Shown: positions 42,455-52,760 of the stretch, piece after piece
Position numbering within the stretch: position 1 is the stretch's first letter
Layout: every line of letters starts with the position of its first letter
Origin: Agaricus subrufescens
Taxonomy: Eukaryota; Basidiomycota; Agaricomycetes; Agaricales; Agaricaceae
Assembly (NCBI GenBank): GCA_029945375.1
Contig: CM057059.1
Span: forward strand, 3,410,001-3,474,000
Reading direction: 5' to 3'
Length of the DNA stretch: 64,000 bases
Position numbers and translations under genes: made by a program
Notes under the pieces: generated by a model
What the model saw: only the letters and a program-made list of their open reading frames with translations
Told to the model about the DNA's origin: nothing
The model's database searches: none

Positions 42455-44381
42455 GGTGGAGAAATGCAGGTGGATATTGGTAGGTGAAGGAAGTCGATAT
42501 TCAATCCCCTTAAACAGCAGGCAATTATAGTGAACTACAATTGTGTGAGGCGTGGCGATAGAATTGAGAAAGCAGCCCAAACAACAGAATCTTTACCCGG
42601 CCAACTCGGCAAGTCCGCATGTCTGAGAATCTTCAAACAACAATTGTATGTTTTTGCCTGTTGAGGGGCATCAAACAATAAACCTCAGTGCCACTGACCT
42701 TCAGAAATCTAGTGCCTTGCCATTAATATCGCGGGAGTCAAGAATATTGAGGTTGCTTCAATATCAGGTCCGTTTTAACATGATACTTCTATTTTTAACA
42801 AATATCCTTTTTTATCTTTCTAACTTCGAACACTACATTCTTAAGTTTCCGTTTTTCTCTACTATCGTTCCCCTATCCCAAACCTACTTTCAAAACTATA
42901 CATATTTCTATTCGGTACTATATAGTTCCTCTCGGCTTGGCTTGCCGACGTACATATAGCTAGAACCTTACTATGTAACCTCAGTGGACACATTACTTTC
43001 GTCTCACTGAGGTATGTCAATCTTTATTCTTAGTATACTTTATACTTATGTCCGTTAGCTTGTTACATCTTTAGGTATATCAATATATAGTGGACACATT
43101 ACTTTCGTCTCACTGAGCTTGTTACATCTTTAAAGAACGAACAGGCAAGACAACTCGATCGATCCGTTTGTTTCACATAAGGTTATTGCACAACAGCGGA
43201 GCCGGAAACTCTATTAATGCGAAGTGGGATAAAGCTGTTTATAAGCGACACCGTCTGCGCAAAGCGCGCAACAACAATCAACACCCGCAAGGTGGTCCGA
43301 CTTGCTATCAGACCATTTTCCCAAGCCGCAAAAATGAGTTCACTGAGCTTTCCCATGAATATTTTTCTGAAGGGAACCGTTTTTGTCTTTGAGAGTTGTT
43401 GTAGCGTTGACTGGGGATTGTCGCTGCCCTGACCCTCACCATGAACCAAGACAAATCCCGTACGCCAAGACAATGCCCATATCAAAGAATCGCTGGAAAT
43501 ATACATTTCAAAATGCAAACATAGGCGAGGGAACAATCCCAGCCATCAGGCGCATCAGAGTCACTTCCTCCATGAGTGGAACCCTCACTCAGCTTATCGT
43601 TCGACTATTAGCTTGATCGCGCAAGATTTGGAGAAAAAAAAGCTGTATTCTGACTATTCTCGGGTTTTTCTCAGTCGCTCTGTAGTCTCCACCGATCTTG
43701 ATAGCCTCTACCCGTATCTCCTCAGTACCGCTAGCAAGTAACCGTAACTGCATGCCGCCTCCCGGATCAGTAGACCTCTCCGGTTCTTTCGGAACATTTT
43801 CAGAGTAGGTCAAGGGTTGATCGATGATCTTGATGACCCGTGGAACAGAGCGTGGATCAGTGTAACACCCTACTCCAGCCCTACCCCATCAATTCGGAGT
43901 TAAACAAACCTCAAAAACATTCAATCAAACCTACCCTGAAGGAAACCCTTTCTCCCCAATAGACTCATGATTCTCCGCATTCCTTAACCTGAATGATCAA
44001 GGGAGCGCAGATCGGGAATCGTCAGGCTGGCACATTCGAAAATCACAAAAAAAAAAGGAAATAGAGATATAGGTTTCTTGACATCAACTCTCGTTCGACG
44101 ACATAAATATATAATGAGGAATGTAACGTACAAATAAGATGAAGTTTTTTTCTTGTATCGATCCTCCCTCTGTTGTTTCAATAAATATATACCAAATGCA
44201 GCGTTCAACGCAAACAGAAATAAAAAAAAACCAACCTACCAACCACCCACATACCGGTTCAAAAACATGCCAAATCCATAAATTCAATCGATGCATCATA
44301 AAAAATCGCACTCGACACAAACAAAGAAAAAAAGGGCTAAAAGCATAAAAAAAGAAAAGAGGGACAAAGGGAAACACATAT
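42455..44381. other. Intergenic; relic of a fourth duplication flank
   Basis: About 43140-43330 (CTCGATCGAT...AAAGCTG) resembles 38000-38110 and 40650-40760. This is a duplicated flank without its FWRK gene. A 29-bp direct repeat starting AGTGGACACATTAC lies at 42983 and 43089. The part after 43370 shows no gene; the end holds the 3' region of the F-box gene. Confidence 0.5.
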
Positions 44382-47300
44382 TCACTCATAACACAAAATA
44401 TAAATCTTCCCATCCCTATCTGAAAGTATAACCGCCCCCTGGCTCTGATCAATATTAATCGTCTCCACATTCCCCAAATCCAATTCCTGAGGTACAGCCA
44501 AAGTCCGAACAGTCCCCTCCGTCTCTCTTCGCCTTTTTGGCTTTTTCGGGCGCCTTTGTTGTTGCTGTTTCTGTTTTTGTTTCTGTTGTTGAGGGAGGGG
44601 ATGAGAAGCATGTTGGGGGTGAAGCTGAGTCGGGGGTTTCCTTCGTTTCCTTCTCGGTTCTTGTTGTTGTTGGCTTTGAGTAGCCGTATTTTTCGATGAC
44701 CCATTCATACCGACTCGATTTTTACCTTTACCATTTCCAGCATCGCAACTACCTGCGTCCATATCCTCACCCATGTCCTCGTCTTCGCCACCCACAGCTC
44801 TCTCCTTCCCCTTCCCTTTTGCACTTCTCGTATCTTCCTCATCATACCCCCTAATCCAGTCATTCACATCAAACTCGTCATCATCATCATCGTCGTCATC
44901 ATCGTCATAATAGTCTCCAGTTCCATCATCATACCCCGGAAACGTCACAAACTTTAAAACCTTGGGTTCCTGTTCCGGTTCATGCATCCCCTGCGACTGT
45001 CCTTGTGGTAGGTGATGCGAAGTCGCCGTCGACGACCCCAACACCGGTGCCGAAGGCAAAGCCATCATGCTCGTATCCGTAGACGAAGTCGAAGTCGTCA
45101 TAGGGACGAGAAGATGATGACCAGTTCCAACTGAATCACCATCACCGTCTTCTTCTCCTTCCGAAGAATCAGCAAAAGACACGACCAACCCACTCGGGGT
45201 GTTCACCCCATTCTGGATGTTGATGTTACCCGATCCCGAGAGCGGTAGCGAAGACGAGGCGCGATTTTGTTGAGAATACAAGGGACTTGGAGTTTGTATC
45301 CCTCCTCCCTCGCCATTTTTCACTTCCTCCTCATCACAATACTCGATCCAAACCGCATGTCCAAAGTCGACAGCTACAAGCGGCCTAGGTCTCTCTACCA
45401 CTTGTTGGTCCTCATCCTCCCTCTCATCCAGAACGCGTACAACTTCGAACGGTGTACTCACATACCACATTTTCATCAGATCCTCATCTCCCTCCCGCTC
45501 CTCTGCCTCCTGTCTTTTTGTGCTCTCATTTTCCTTTGTGTTTTTCTTAGTGCTCTTCCTCGTATCATCACTCTCCTCATCTTCATCGTCATCTTCCTCG
45601 TCACCATCACCCTCCATTTCTCCCCCTCGAATCCACATACCCCAGTCAATCGGAACTTTGAAGTAATGTTGAGCGAGCACAAACCGGTTTCTATGCGTCT
45701 CCTGATCATGCATAGCCAACAACACGACCGTACAACTGACTCTTGGTATTCCAGGTAGCGTCGGCCACCACTGGCGGACGAAATGCGCCGATTCGGGATA
45801 CCAAGTTGGGAATGAGAACGGATTGGGTTGAGGGGGCTGGGGCTGGGGCTGTTGATGGTGGTGAGGGTGGGGTGCGTTGGGGGCTTGAGGTTGGTGGTGG
45901 TGGTGATGGTGGTACGGGGGCGGGTGTTGGTGAGGGGTGTAGATGAATGCGTTTGGAGGAGTAGGTGTAGCAGCATTCGTCGTCGAGGAAGACGACGAAG
46001 AGTTGGAGGACGAAATTGTGTTATTATTGATCGAATTGGTCATGAGCGGATGATGGTGGTGGGGATGATGGTTCAAAGTGGCCATATGCGCGTTGGCATA
46101 AGTTGGAAGTGTGCTGTGCGAGAGTAATGGTGCACCAGGGGGTGCCTGTATCAAACTAGACGAGGTCGATTCCGAGGAGGATTGTGTGGATTGGGGTGGG
46201 GGGGATGAACCCGGATCTGGCTCGGCCAGAACAACACCCGAATCATCAAAGGGGGAAGAAGAAGAGGAACCTGCCCCTCCTGGAGTAGTCATCCCGCCAG
46301 CGGTGGCGGCTGTGATGGAGGCCGAGGACGAAGACGAGGAAGCGGTAGGCGCAGCGGCAGGCAACGGACCGTTGTTTTGTGTGGGCGATGTCGAGGGGAG
46401 CAAAAGAACCATATGGGGAGAGAGCGAGGGGGAGACGGCGTTGAGCCACAGGAGATCTTCATCCCAAAAGGTAGGTGTCGGGTGATGATGGGGATGGTGA
46501 TGCACAGGGACAACGGGATTGGTGGGGTTGTTGCTGTGTTGAAGGGGCTCGGGGGGAGGGAGAGCGGGAAAGACGAATTTTTTGGTAATGGTTCTTGCCG
46601 GGGGTACGCGACCGATGAGTTGCGGGTGTGATAGGCGATGGGGCAGCTCGGCTACGTGAGCACGAAGGAGAGAGAAAGGGTAAAAGTACTGATGGGCCCA
46701 CTCGGGTTCTTCGCAGTGGATCACAATGTGCTGATCAAAAAGAATGCAGGACCAGTTAGCCGAGGCAGCCTGCACGGGAAACGTGGGTGAGCAGATGGTG
46801 AGGGAAAGAGGGAAGATGGGGACGCACATAGTCGATGCCGGTATCGATAAAGGCATATTCGGGCTCGTTCCAATCGAGCAGGGCATAGAGGCCGATCGTG
46901 TTTGTGCGGGCGACCCAGACAAAGGCAGAGAGGAGGCGCTCGGAAGGATCCAAGAGGAAGATGTTCATGACGACTCCGGTTGTTCTGAATTCGGTGACAG
47001 AGGAGAAGACGGGGGCCTGTGCCGAGCTCTCGCCAGAGGGGGGATCGGAGAAGGTGAGGCGCATGAGGACAAACTCCATGACGCGGCCATCGTCCTGGCT
47101 GGAAAGGGGGTGAGTAGGCGGACAAGGAGCAGGGGGCGACGCACGATGGATGGAGGATCTTGGCCATGGTAAAGTAGACGGTGCGCTCGTCAAACTCGAC
47201 GCGGCACTTCCAGAGCTCCCACCGCTGGCCGGGGTTCCACTCGGCGAGACAGGAGTCGGACTGGACGTCCCAGCAGACGACCTTGCCGCTCTTGGTGGCG

Positions 47301-47792
47301 CAGAGGGTGTAGCTGGAGGTGATGGGGGAGAGCCAGTCGACCTCTTCGGCAGGGGGGGCGCTGACGACCTTGTACCAGGTGCGGTAGGGGTGGGCGGCGA
47401 GGGCGGCGGCGGCGGCGGGGCCGTCCATGTAGTGGGAGGAGCCGTGGCGGGCGGTGAGGGGCCCGATGGGGCGGGGGGCGCGGTGGCGCCAGGCGGAGTC
47501 GAAGCGGGCGGCCTGGTTGACGGCGCGGATGAGCTGGGCGGTGGAGAGGTCGGGGAGGCGCTGGAAACCCTTGAGGGGCAGGGCGCGGCATTTGCGGAGG
47601 AGATCGGTGGCGAGCTTGCGGTAGACGGGCCTGGTGGTCGTGAAGTCGTGCAGGGACTTGCACGTCTGCGCGGGTCAGCGGGGCCCCTGGCGCCGGGGGG
47701 ACACTCACGAGGTGCAGCGCGTGGATGTCGCGCAGATCCAGGAAGCAGGCAATGTTCAGCAGCAGGTCGTACGGCAGCCGGCTCAGCCCCAT
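44382..47792 (-). CDS. F-box protein with long low-complexity region
   Basis: 1087 aa; exons 47709-47792, 47145-47665, 46828-47098 and 44382-46769. The N-terminal F-box reads L-P-Y-D-L-L-L-N-I-A-C-F-L-D-L-R-D-I-H-A-L. It is followed by the basidiomycete-type region (W-Y-K-V, then S-G-K-V-V-C-W-D-V, a propeller-like repeat). The middle is rich in His, Ser, Gln and Pro, with acidic Asp runs near 44880-44910 and Lys/Arg/Gln runs near 44520-44580. The conserved C-terminus reads I-D-Q-S-Q-G-A-V-I-L-S, G-K-I-Y-I-L-C-Y-E. It is expected to be an SCF ubiquitin-ligase substrate adaptor; the target is unknown. It is head to head with the SDR gene. Confidence 0.85.
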
Positions 47793-47833
47793 CGCAGCGG
47801 GAAGAGAGCTGCCCTGTTGTGCCCTGTTTGGCC
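47793..47833. promoter_or_regulatory. 41-bp divergent intergenic gap (F-box / SDR)
   Basis: Only 41 bp separate the two start codons. Either the promoters lie within the opposite gene or the 5' ends overlap. The same head-to-head order is kept in the decayed copy at 57.0 kb. Confidence 0.6.
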
Positions 47834-49040
47834 ATGCTCCAGCTCGTCCCCACAGCCCGGCTCGGCTCGCTCGTCGCCGTCCTCGTCGCCGCCGCCGTCG
47901 TCCGCGCGCTCGCCCATGGCCGCAGCACGCCCCGCGACCGCGACCTCCACGCGCGCACTGTCCTCCTCACCGGCGCCTTTTCGCCCCTCGGCCTCGCCCT
48001 CCTCCGCGCCCTCGCCCTCCGGGGCGCCACCGTCATCGCCCTCGACCCGGCCCCCGTCCCCGTCCTCGTCGACCTCCTCCGCACCACCTGCCGCAACGAG
48101 CGCATCTATGCCGAGGAGTGCAACCTCGCCGACCCTGCCGACATCCGCAGGGTCTGCACCCAGTTTCTCTCCCGGGACGACACCCGGCTGGACGGCCTCG
48201 TCTTTGCCCACGAGTACCCGCACACTACCAGTGCTGACGAGCGGGACTCCAAGTCTCTCGCCACCTTTCTGATCACCACGCTCCTCCTCCCCGTCCTTCT
48301 TGTTGCCCCTGCCGAGCGCGACATACGCATCATCAACGTCGTCAACCCCTTTTACGCCGCCGCGGTCAAGCGCTTCACCCCCGCCTTTGGCTCCAAAAAT
48401 GCATCCACGCTCCTCTCAGAGGGCCTTCGTTCTCTCCGCACCATCGTCCTCACACGCCACCTCCAGCGCATCCTGGACGCCCTTCCCAAGCCACAGGTGC
48501 CGAAACCAGAAGACGGGTCAAGCGCGGTCCCCGTCACCAGCTCTAGGATGCAGAAGAGCAACATTGTTGCGGTCAGCGTGTCCCCCGGCATCAGTCGCTT
48601 GGACACTGTCTCGCGGCTGCTGAACGCTGACTGGAGCTTGTCTGGAACGTCTTTTTCTTGGTTCGGTGTCTTATTGTATGCTGGTTCCCATTTGCATAAC
48701 AAAATATTAATCTTTACCTAGATATATACTCTTTTCACCGCTGCTTTACATCCTCACCAAATCCCCCACAGCATCCATCCAATCTGTGTTGCACGCCCTC
48801 TTCCTGCCAACCCCCTTCAAAGCCCTCTCAGCCGAACCCACTTCCAAAACAGAACTTCTCAAGCCTGGTGCACTATATGCCAGCTGTGCCACCATCAAAC
48901 TCGACATCCCCGTACCCGATGACGACAACACCACAGAAAATGACGATGGCGAATACGGTGGCCAGGCTGTGGGAACATTGGTTTGGGAAGCTTACGAGGC
49001 TGCTCTGAAACTCTGGGAGAAGGAGCATGTAGCGCATTAA
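47834..49040 (+). CDS. SDR-like NAD(P)-binding protein, membrane anchored
   Basis: 386 aa; exons 47834-48675 and 48722-49040. A hydrophobic segment (L-G-S-L-V-A-V-L-V-A-A-A-V-V) at residues 10-25 suggests a membrane anchor. A Rossmann start follows (T-V-L-L-T-G-A-F-S-P-L-G), then D-G-L-V-F-A-H-E and I-R-I-I-N-V-V-N. V-S-P-G-I-S follows near residue 255. I do not see the classical Y-x-x-x-K clearly, so it may be a non-catalytic or divergent SDR, perhaps of the fungal DUF1776 type (inference). It is very GC- and CpG-rich, unlike its decayed copies. Its end is 34 bp from the end of the convergent NACHT copy 1. Confidence 0.75.
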
Positions 49041-49074
49041 TTCTTGTACACAATATTGCGCCAATGAAGCTACA

Positions 49075-51852
49075 TTACACATCATCGGAATATGGAATAA
49101 AGTAATAACCATGATATCGATATTCCTCAAAATTCAGTTCCTCATAACCGATTTTCTTAGCATGGAGCGGCCGCTCTGTGAAATCATCTTTAGTGTATTC
49201 GTATATAAATACCGCAAACTGGTTCCCTCGATTTCCACAAATTAATACTGGAAGCGTCGGATGGTGCTGTTGGAAATACTTGACGCCTGAAATATATTCG
49301 TCGAGTTCATCTCTACCGCAAGAGACGTCCAATTCTCTAAGTTTCTTACTAGGGTGTCGACCTGAAATCATTATAGTGTGTCTTTGACCTTCCTCTAGCC
49401 ACCTTAGGTGATTCAATTGGAGCTGTTCCAATCGGATCTCATGAACAATTCCCTTGTCAGAGAGATCTGTGTAACGTATCTAGAAAAGTAGATGTCGAAA
49501 CCGTAGTTAAGATTGTGAAATGCCAAACTCACTTTCCAAACGTCAAACCAAGCAGAGGCAATGTCATAGACAGTTGGCGAGTGCAGCAAAAAAGTATCAG
49601 GTTCTACCTGACACAGTATCTCGACAACTCCATCCCAGTGTTCTGGCGAAGTTTCCTTCAGGGCAAGACCTTTCTTTCTATTCAGTGACCGCCGTAGCAC
49701 TGCATGAATCCAACTAGCCAGATGTTTAGATAATTCCATTGACATCTCGTTAAGGACGTTAATGTCGGAATGAAACCATAGAATACATTCATGCCACCTG
49801 TCCCAGTACTCTCAGGTCGAAATCGTAAATAGTTGAATTCGAGACAGATGTAGCAACTCACTTTGTCCTCGAGGTGATTGCTTCTGAAAGTCTAACCACA
49901 TTCTAGTGCCACAGTCCAAGATGTGTGCCCCAATATCGTCAAAGGACACATAAAATTCTCTCGACCGAGTAGGATCCCGTAGGAAATCGACAAACGAAGC
50001 ATGGTGAAAGCGCAACCCAGAATAGACGTCATCGGGTGATATGTTGAGTATTGAATATAAATCATTGATTGCGGTGTAAATCCTGCCCAACTCGACGCCA
50101 AGAATTACTGAAAGCACCATTGCACAACGTAGTACATAAAACGGTAGTTTAACGATGGCAACGAGGACCTGTTGGGTTAGCGGCCATGTCTTGCGTGGGA
50201 TAGAACCAAGGATGCCCCTATACAATGCATCCAGATTCGCAAAAGGTTGCTCTTCGCCAGAATCGACTCTGGAACGCTCAATAACAGCTAGAACATCATC
50301 CAGACGTGGGACTGGGTCAGCGTGTCTGGCATCCCCAATAAAGCGGACTGCAATCTCGGCAAATGCGAATAGTCCGGATGCAGCATGAGCGAGCTGTGTG
50401 AGTTTTGTCTCCTTGGGCCAATCTGGCGGGGTAATATGAGGAAATTCTTCGCGAATGGTGTCGAAGCTGCTCCTTAGATATCGTTCAACGTCCTGGCAAG
50501 CTTCTGGTGAGTCTACAGGAATATACTCCTCCCGATAAATGGACGCTAATTGCTTCGCCTTGAAAGTGGTGAGAATATGTGGTTCTGGGCGGCTAGAAAT
50601 GACCCAGACGAGAGGGACACTGGGATGTTCACGAGCAAAGTGTGTGACCAAGCGGATGATCTCACGCTGCCAAGTCTTTTCATCGAGTTCATCAAGCCCA
50701 TCCAATAATATACCCCACGTCTTGCCACCTGCTCCTATCTTCTTCTCCGCAAAGGGTTCGACAATGAACGTCGTGAACTGCGCCTTCATGCCCTTATTTA
50801 CCAACTCAGGATCAGAAGCGAGCCTTTCACTGATGAAGGTGCAGTAAGCCGGGATGTGAACCGCAAGCTGATAAGCAATGGTGATAAAGACGGAGCGAGA
50901 GTTGTTGCGGCCGTTTGGGCGTGAAAAGAAGACAGAAGCACCTAGACACTTGGCAGCAGCAAGAGTGTCGGCAATGGTCTGAACGATGGCTGATTTGCCA
51001 ACCCCGGCAGGCCCGTAGATCCAAAGGATCAACTCCTTCTTTATATGGTCGTAGAACCAGACTAGTATCCGGGCGTTAATATTGATTCGGGTGCCTGGGT
51101 GACATTGCGGGGGAGGATCACGAGCGGATGAGTCGTGGGCAGCGCCCTGGATAATATGTTTTGACAGGAGTTCTTTCGCTACATATTCTTTTAGCAAGTG
51201 ATAAATTTGTACAGCTAGCACGCCCACCTTTGATTTCCTTATCACCTGCTACTTGATTAAATATATTCGTGGTGTCCACCATGGTAGGATTTGCGACAAC
51301 AAAATTGTGCGCTTGATGAAAAAAACCTCTTGACTGTCCCGTATTAATGTTGAGAGCTAGTTGATGGATGTTTGATTCATATATTATGGCACATTAGAAT
51401 ATCAGCTAACCTTCAAAATCGCTCTCAACAATATTCGGGGTGTCGCTACGATGTGTGCTGCTTGTGGTAATTTGAGCATCTGATTATTATTAAAAAATAT
51501 TCAAGACTAAGATTTGGGGTTTTACCAGCATTCAATGTATCTTGTCCGTCATTCCTCGCGTTCTGGCTCGCTCCAGCTACTAGCGATATATTAGTAAAGA
51601 ATTTCCACATACTGACAGTGATGCCAGCTTTTCATGACTCACGGTTAAAAGCAATGCTCAACGGGATGCTCAGCCCTGTTTCACTTGACGTATCTTGATT
51701 GCATATGAGTGGACTCTGTATTAGAATTTCAAGGAGACCTTACCACCAAGTCGACCACTCTGATTACTTTCTCGACCAACAAGTGTTGAGGGAGGCCCGG
51801 TATGAATCTTCTTTCCCTTGGATTTTGCCTTTCTTTTGTTGCGCGGAGGCAT
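49075..51852 (-). CDS. NACHT-domain STAND NTPase, copy 1 (apparently intact)
   Basis: About 800 aa. ATG at 51852 starts a basic N-terminus (K-R-K-A-K-S-K-G-K-K, possibly a nuclear signal). Several short exons follow, then the main exon 49862-51187 and two C-terminal exons 49533-49810 and 49075-49479. Motifs: G-A-A-H-D-S-S-A-R-D-P-P before the NTPase; Walker A G-P-A-G-V-G-K-S; Walker B L-L-D-G-L-D-E-L; sensor-like W-V-I-S-S-R-P-E-P; and F-H-H-A-S-F-V-D-F-L-R-D. This is the fungal NLR-like pattern. The C-terminal part (Y-F-Q-Q-H-H-P-T-L-P-V-L-I-C-G-N-R-G-N) is not a repeat domain I recognise. Similar proteins act in non-self recognition; the role here is inference. It has no stops or frameshifts in the exons I could follow. 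Confidence 0.8.
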
Positions 51853-52228
51853 TGTAATAGACAAGGAGATGGCAGATGGGGGAAGGAAGCACAGGCGTGA
51901 GAGGCCGATGTTTTAAACGATAATATTGAGCGCTTATCAGTGCATTGCCCTCTGCACGTGTAAATGGTATGGCTATTTCAGTTTCACAAATGGCTCCGAG
52001 AGGAAACAGCATGGGATACACTAGAACTGGTGATGCGAAACTCCTGCAAGTGGCATCCACATTCATAACCTTGTAGTTCACTGAGAGCTGAGAAATATGA
52101 TGATTGAGAGAGCGGACATACTTGTTGACATTTTGAATCAGTTCTGTATGATTAGACCGATTTAATGCACAGGATAGCAAGCATTTGAGCGCCCTCACAA
52201 GGCATTGCCCGAGTTGTATCTCAGGTGT
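51853..52228. other. NACHT 5' flank, duplicated
   Basis: Highly similar to 55572-55946. At about 52228 the sequence jumps into the SDR gene, which marks a duplication junction. Confidence 0.7.
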
Positions 52229-52725
52229 CAGATAGGCAGAAGAGCAACATTGTTGCGGTCAGCGTGTCCCCTGGCATCAGTCGCTTGGACACTGTCTCAC
52301 GGCTGCTGAACGCCAACTGGAGCTTGTCCGGAATGCCTTTTTCTTGGTTCTGTGTCTTGTTGTATGACGATTCTCACTTTCATAACAAAATACTAATCTT
52401 TACCTAGATATATACTCCTCTCACCGCTGCTATACATCCTCACCAAATCCCCCACAGCATCCATTCAATCAGTGTTGCACGCCCTCTTCCTGCCAACCCC
52501 CTTCAAAGCCCTCTCAGCCGAACCCACTTCCAAAACAGAACTCCTCAAGCCGGCGCACTATATGCCAACTGTGCCACCATCAAACTTGACATTCCCGCAC
52601 CTGATGACGACAACACCACAGAAAATGATGATGGTGAATTCGGTGGTCAAGTCGCGGGAACATTGGTTTGGGAGGCTTACGAGGCCGCTCTGAAATTCTG
52701 GGAGAAGGAACATGTAGCACATTAA
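52229..52725 (+). pseudogene. SDR 3' fragment (duplicate 2)
   Basis: Starts inside SDR exon 1 at a point matching 48550 and keeps the intron and exon 2 to TAA 52723-52725. It lacks the first three-fifths of the gene and has a 1-nt deletion near 52552 (AAGCCGGCG versus AAGCCTGGTG). It was carried along by the segmental duplication. Confidence 0.85.
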
Positions 52726-52760
52726 TTTATGTAGGTGTACATTATATTATGCCAATGAAG

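Noticed and set aside
43183..43536. Minus-strand 117-codon frame
   Set aside because: No motif and no paralog support. It overlaps a duplicated non-coding flank.
46756..48105. Long minus-strand Arg/Pro/Ser-rich frame
   Set aside because: Out of frame with the F-box exons and antisense to the SDR exon. Composition is that of a GC-rich shadow, and no motif is present.
47150..48721. Very long plus-strand frame (over 500 codons) across the F-box/SDR border
   Set aside because: Its first part is antisense to F-box exons in GC-rich sequence and has a Gly/Val/Ala-rich shadow composition. The SDR gene proper starts at ATG 47834 in the same frame.
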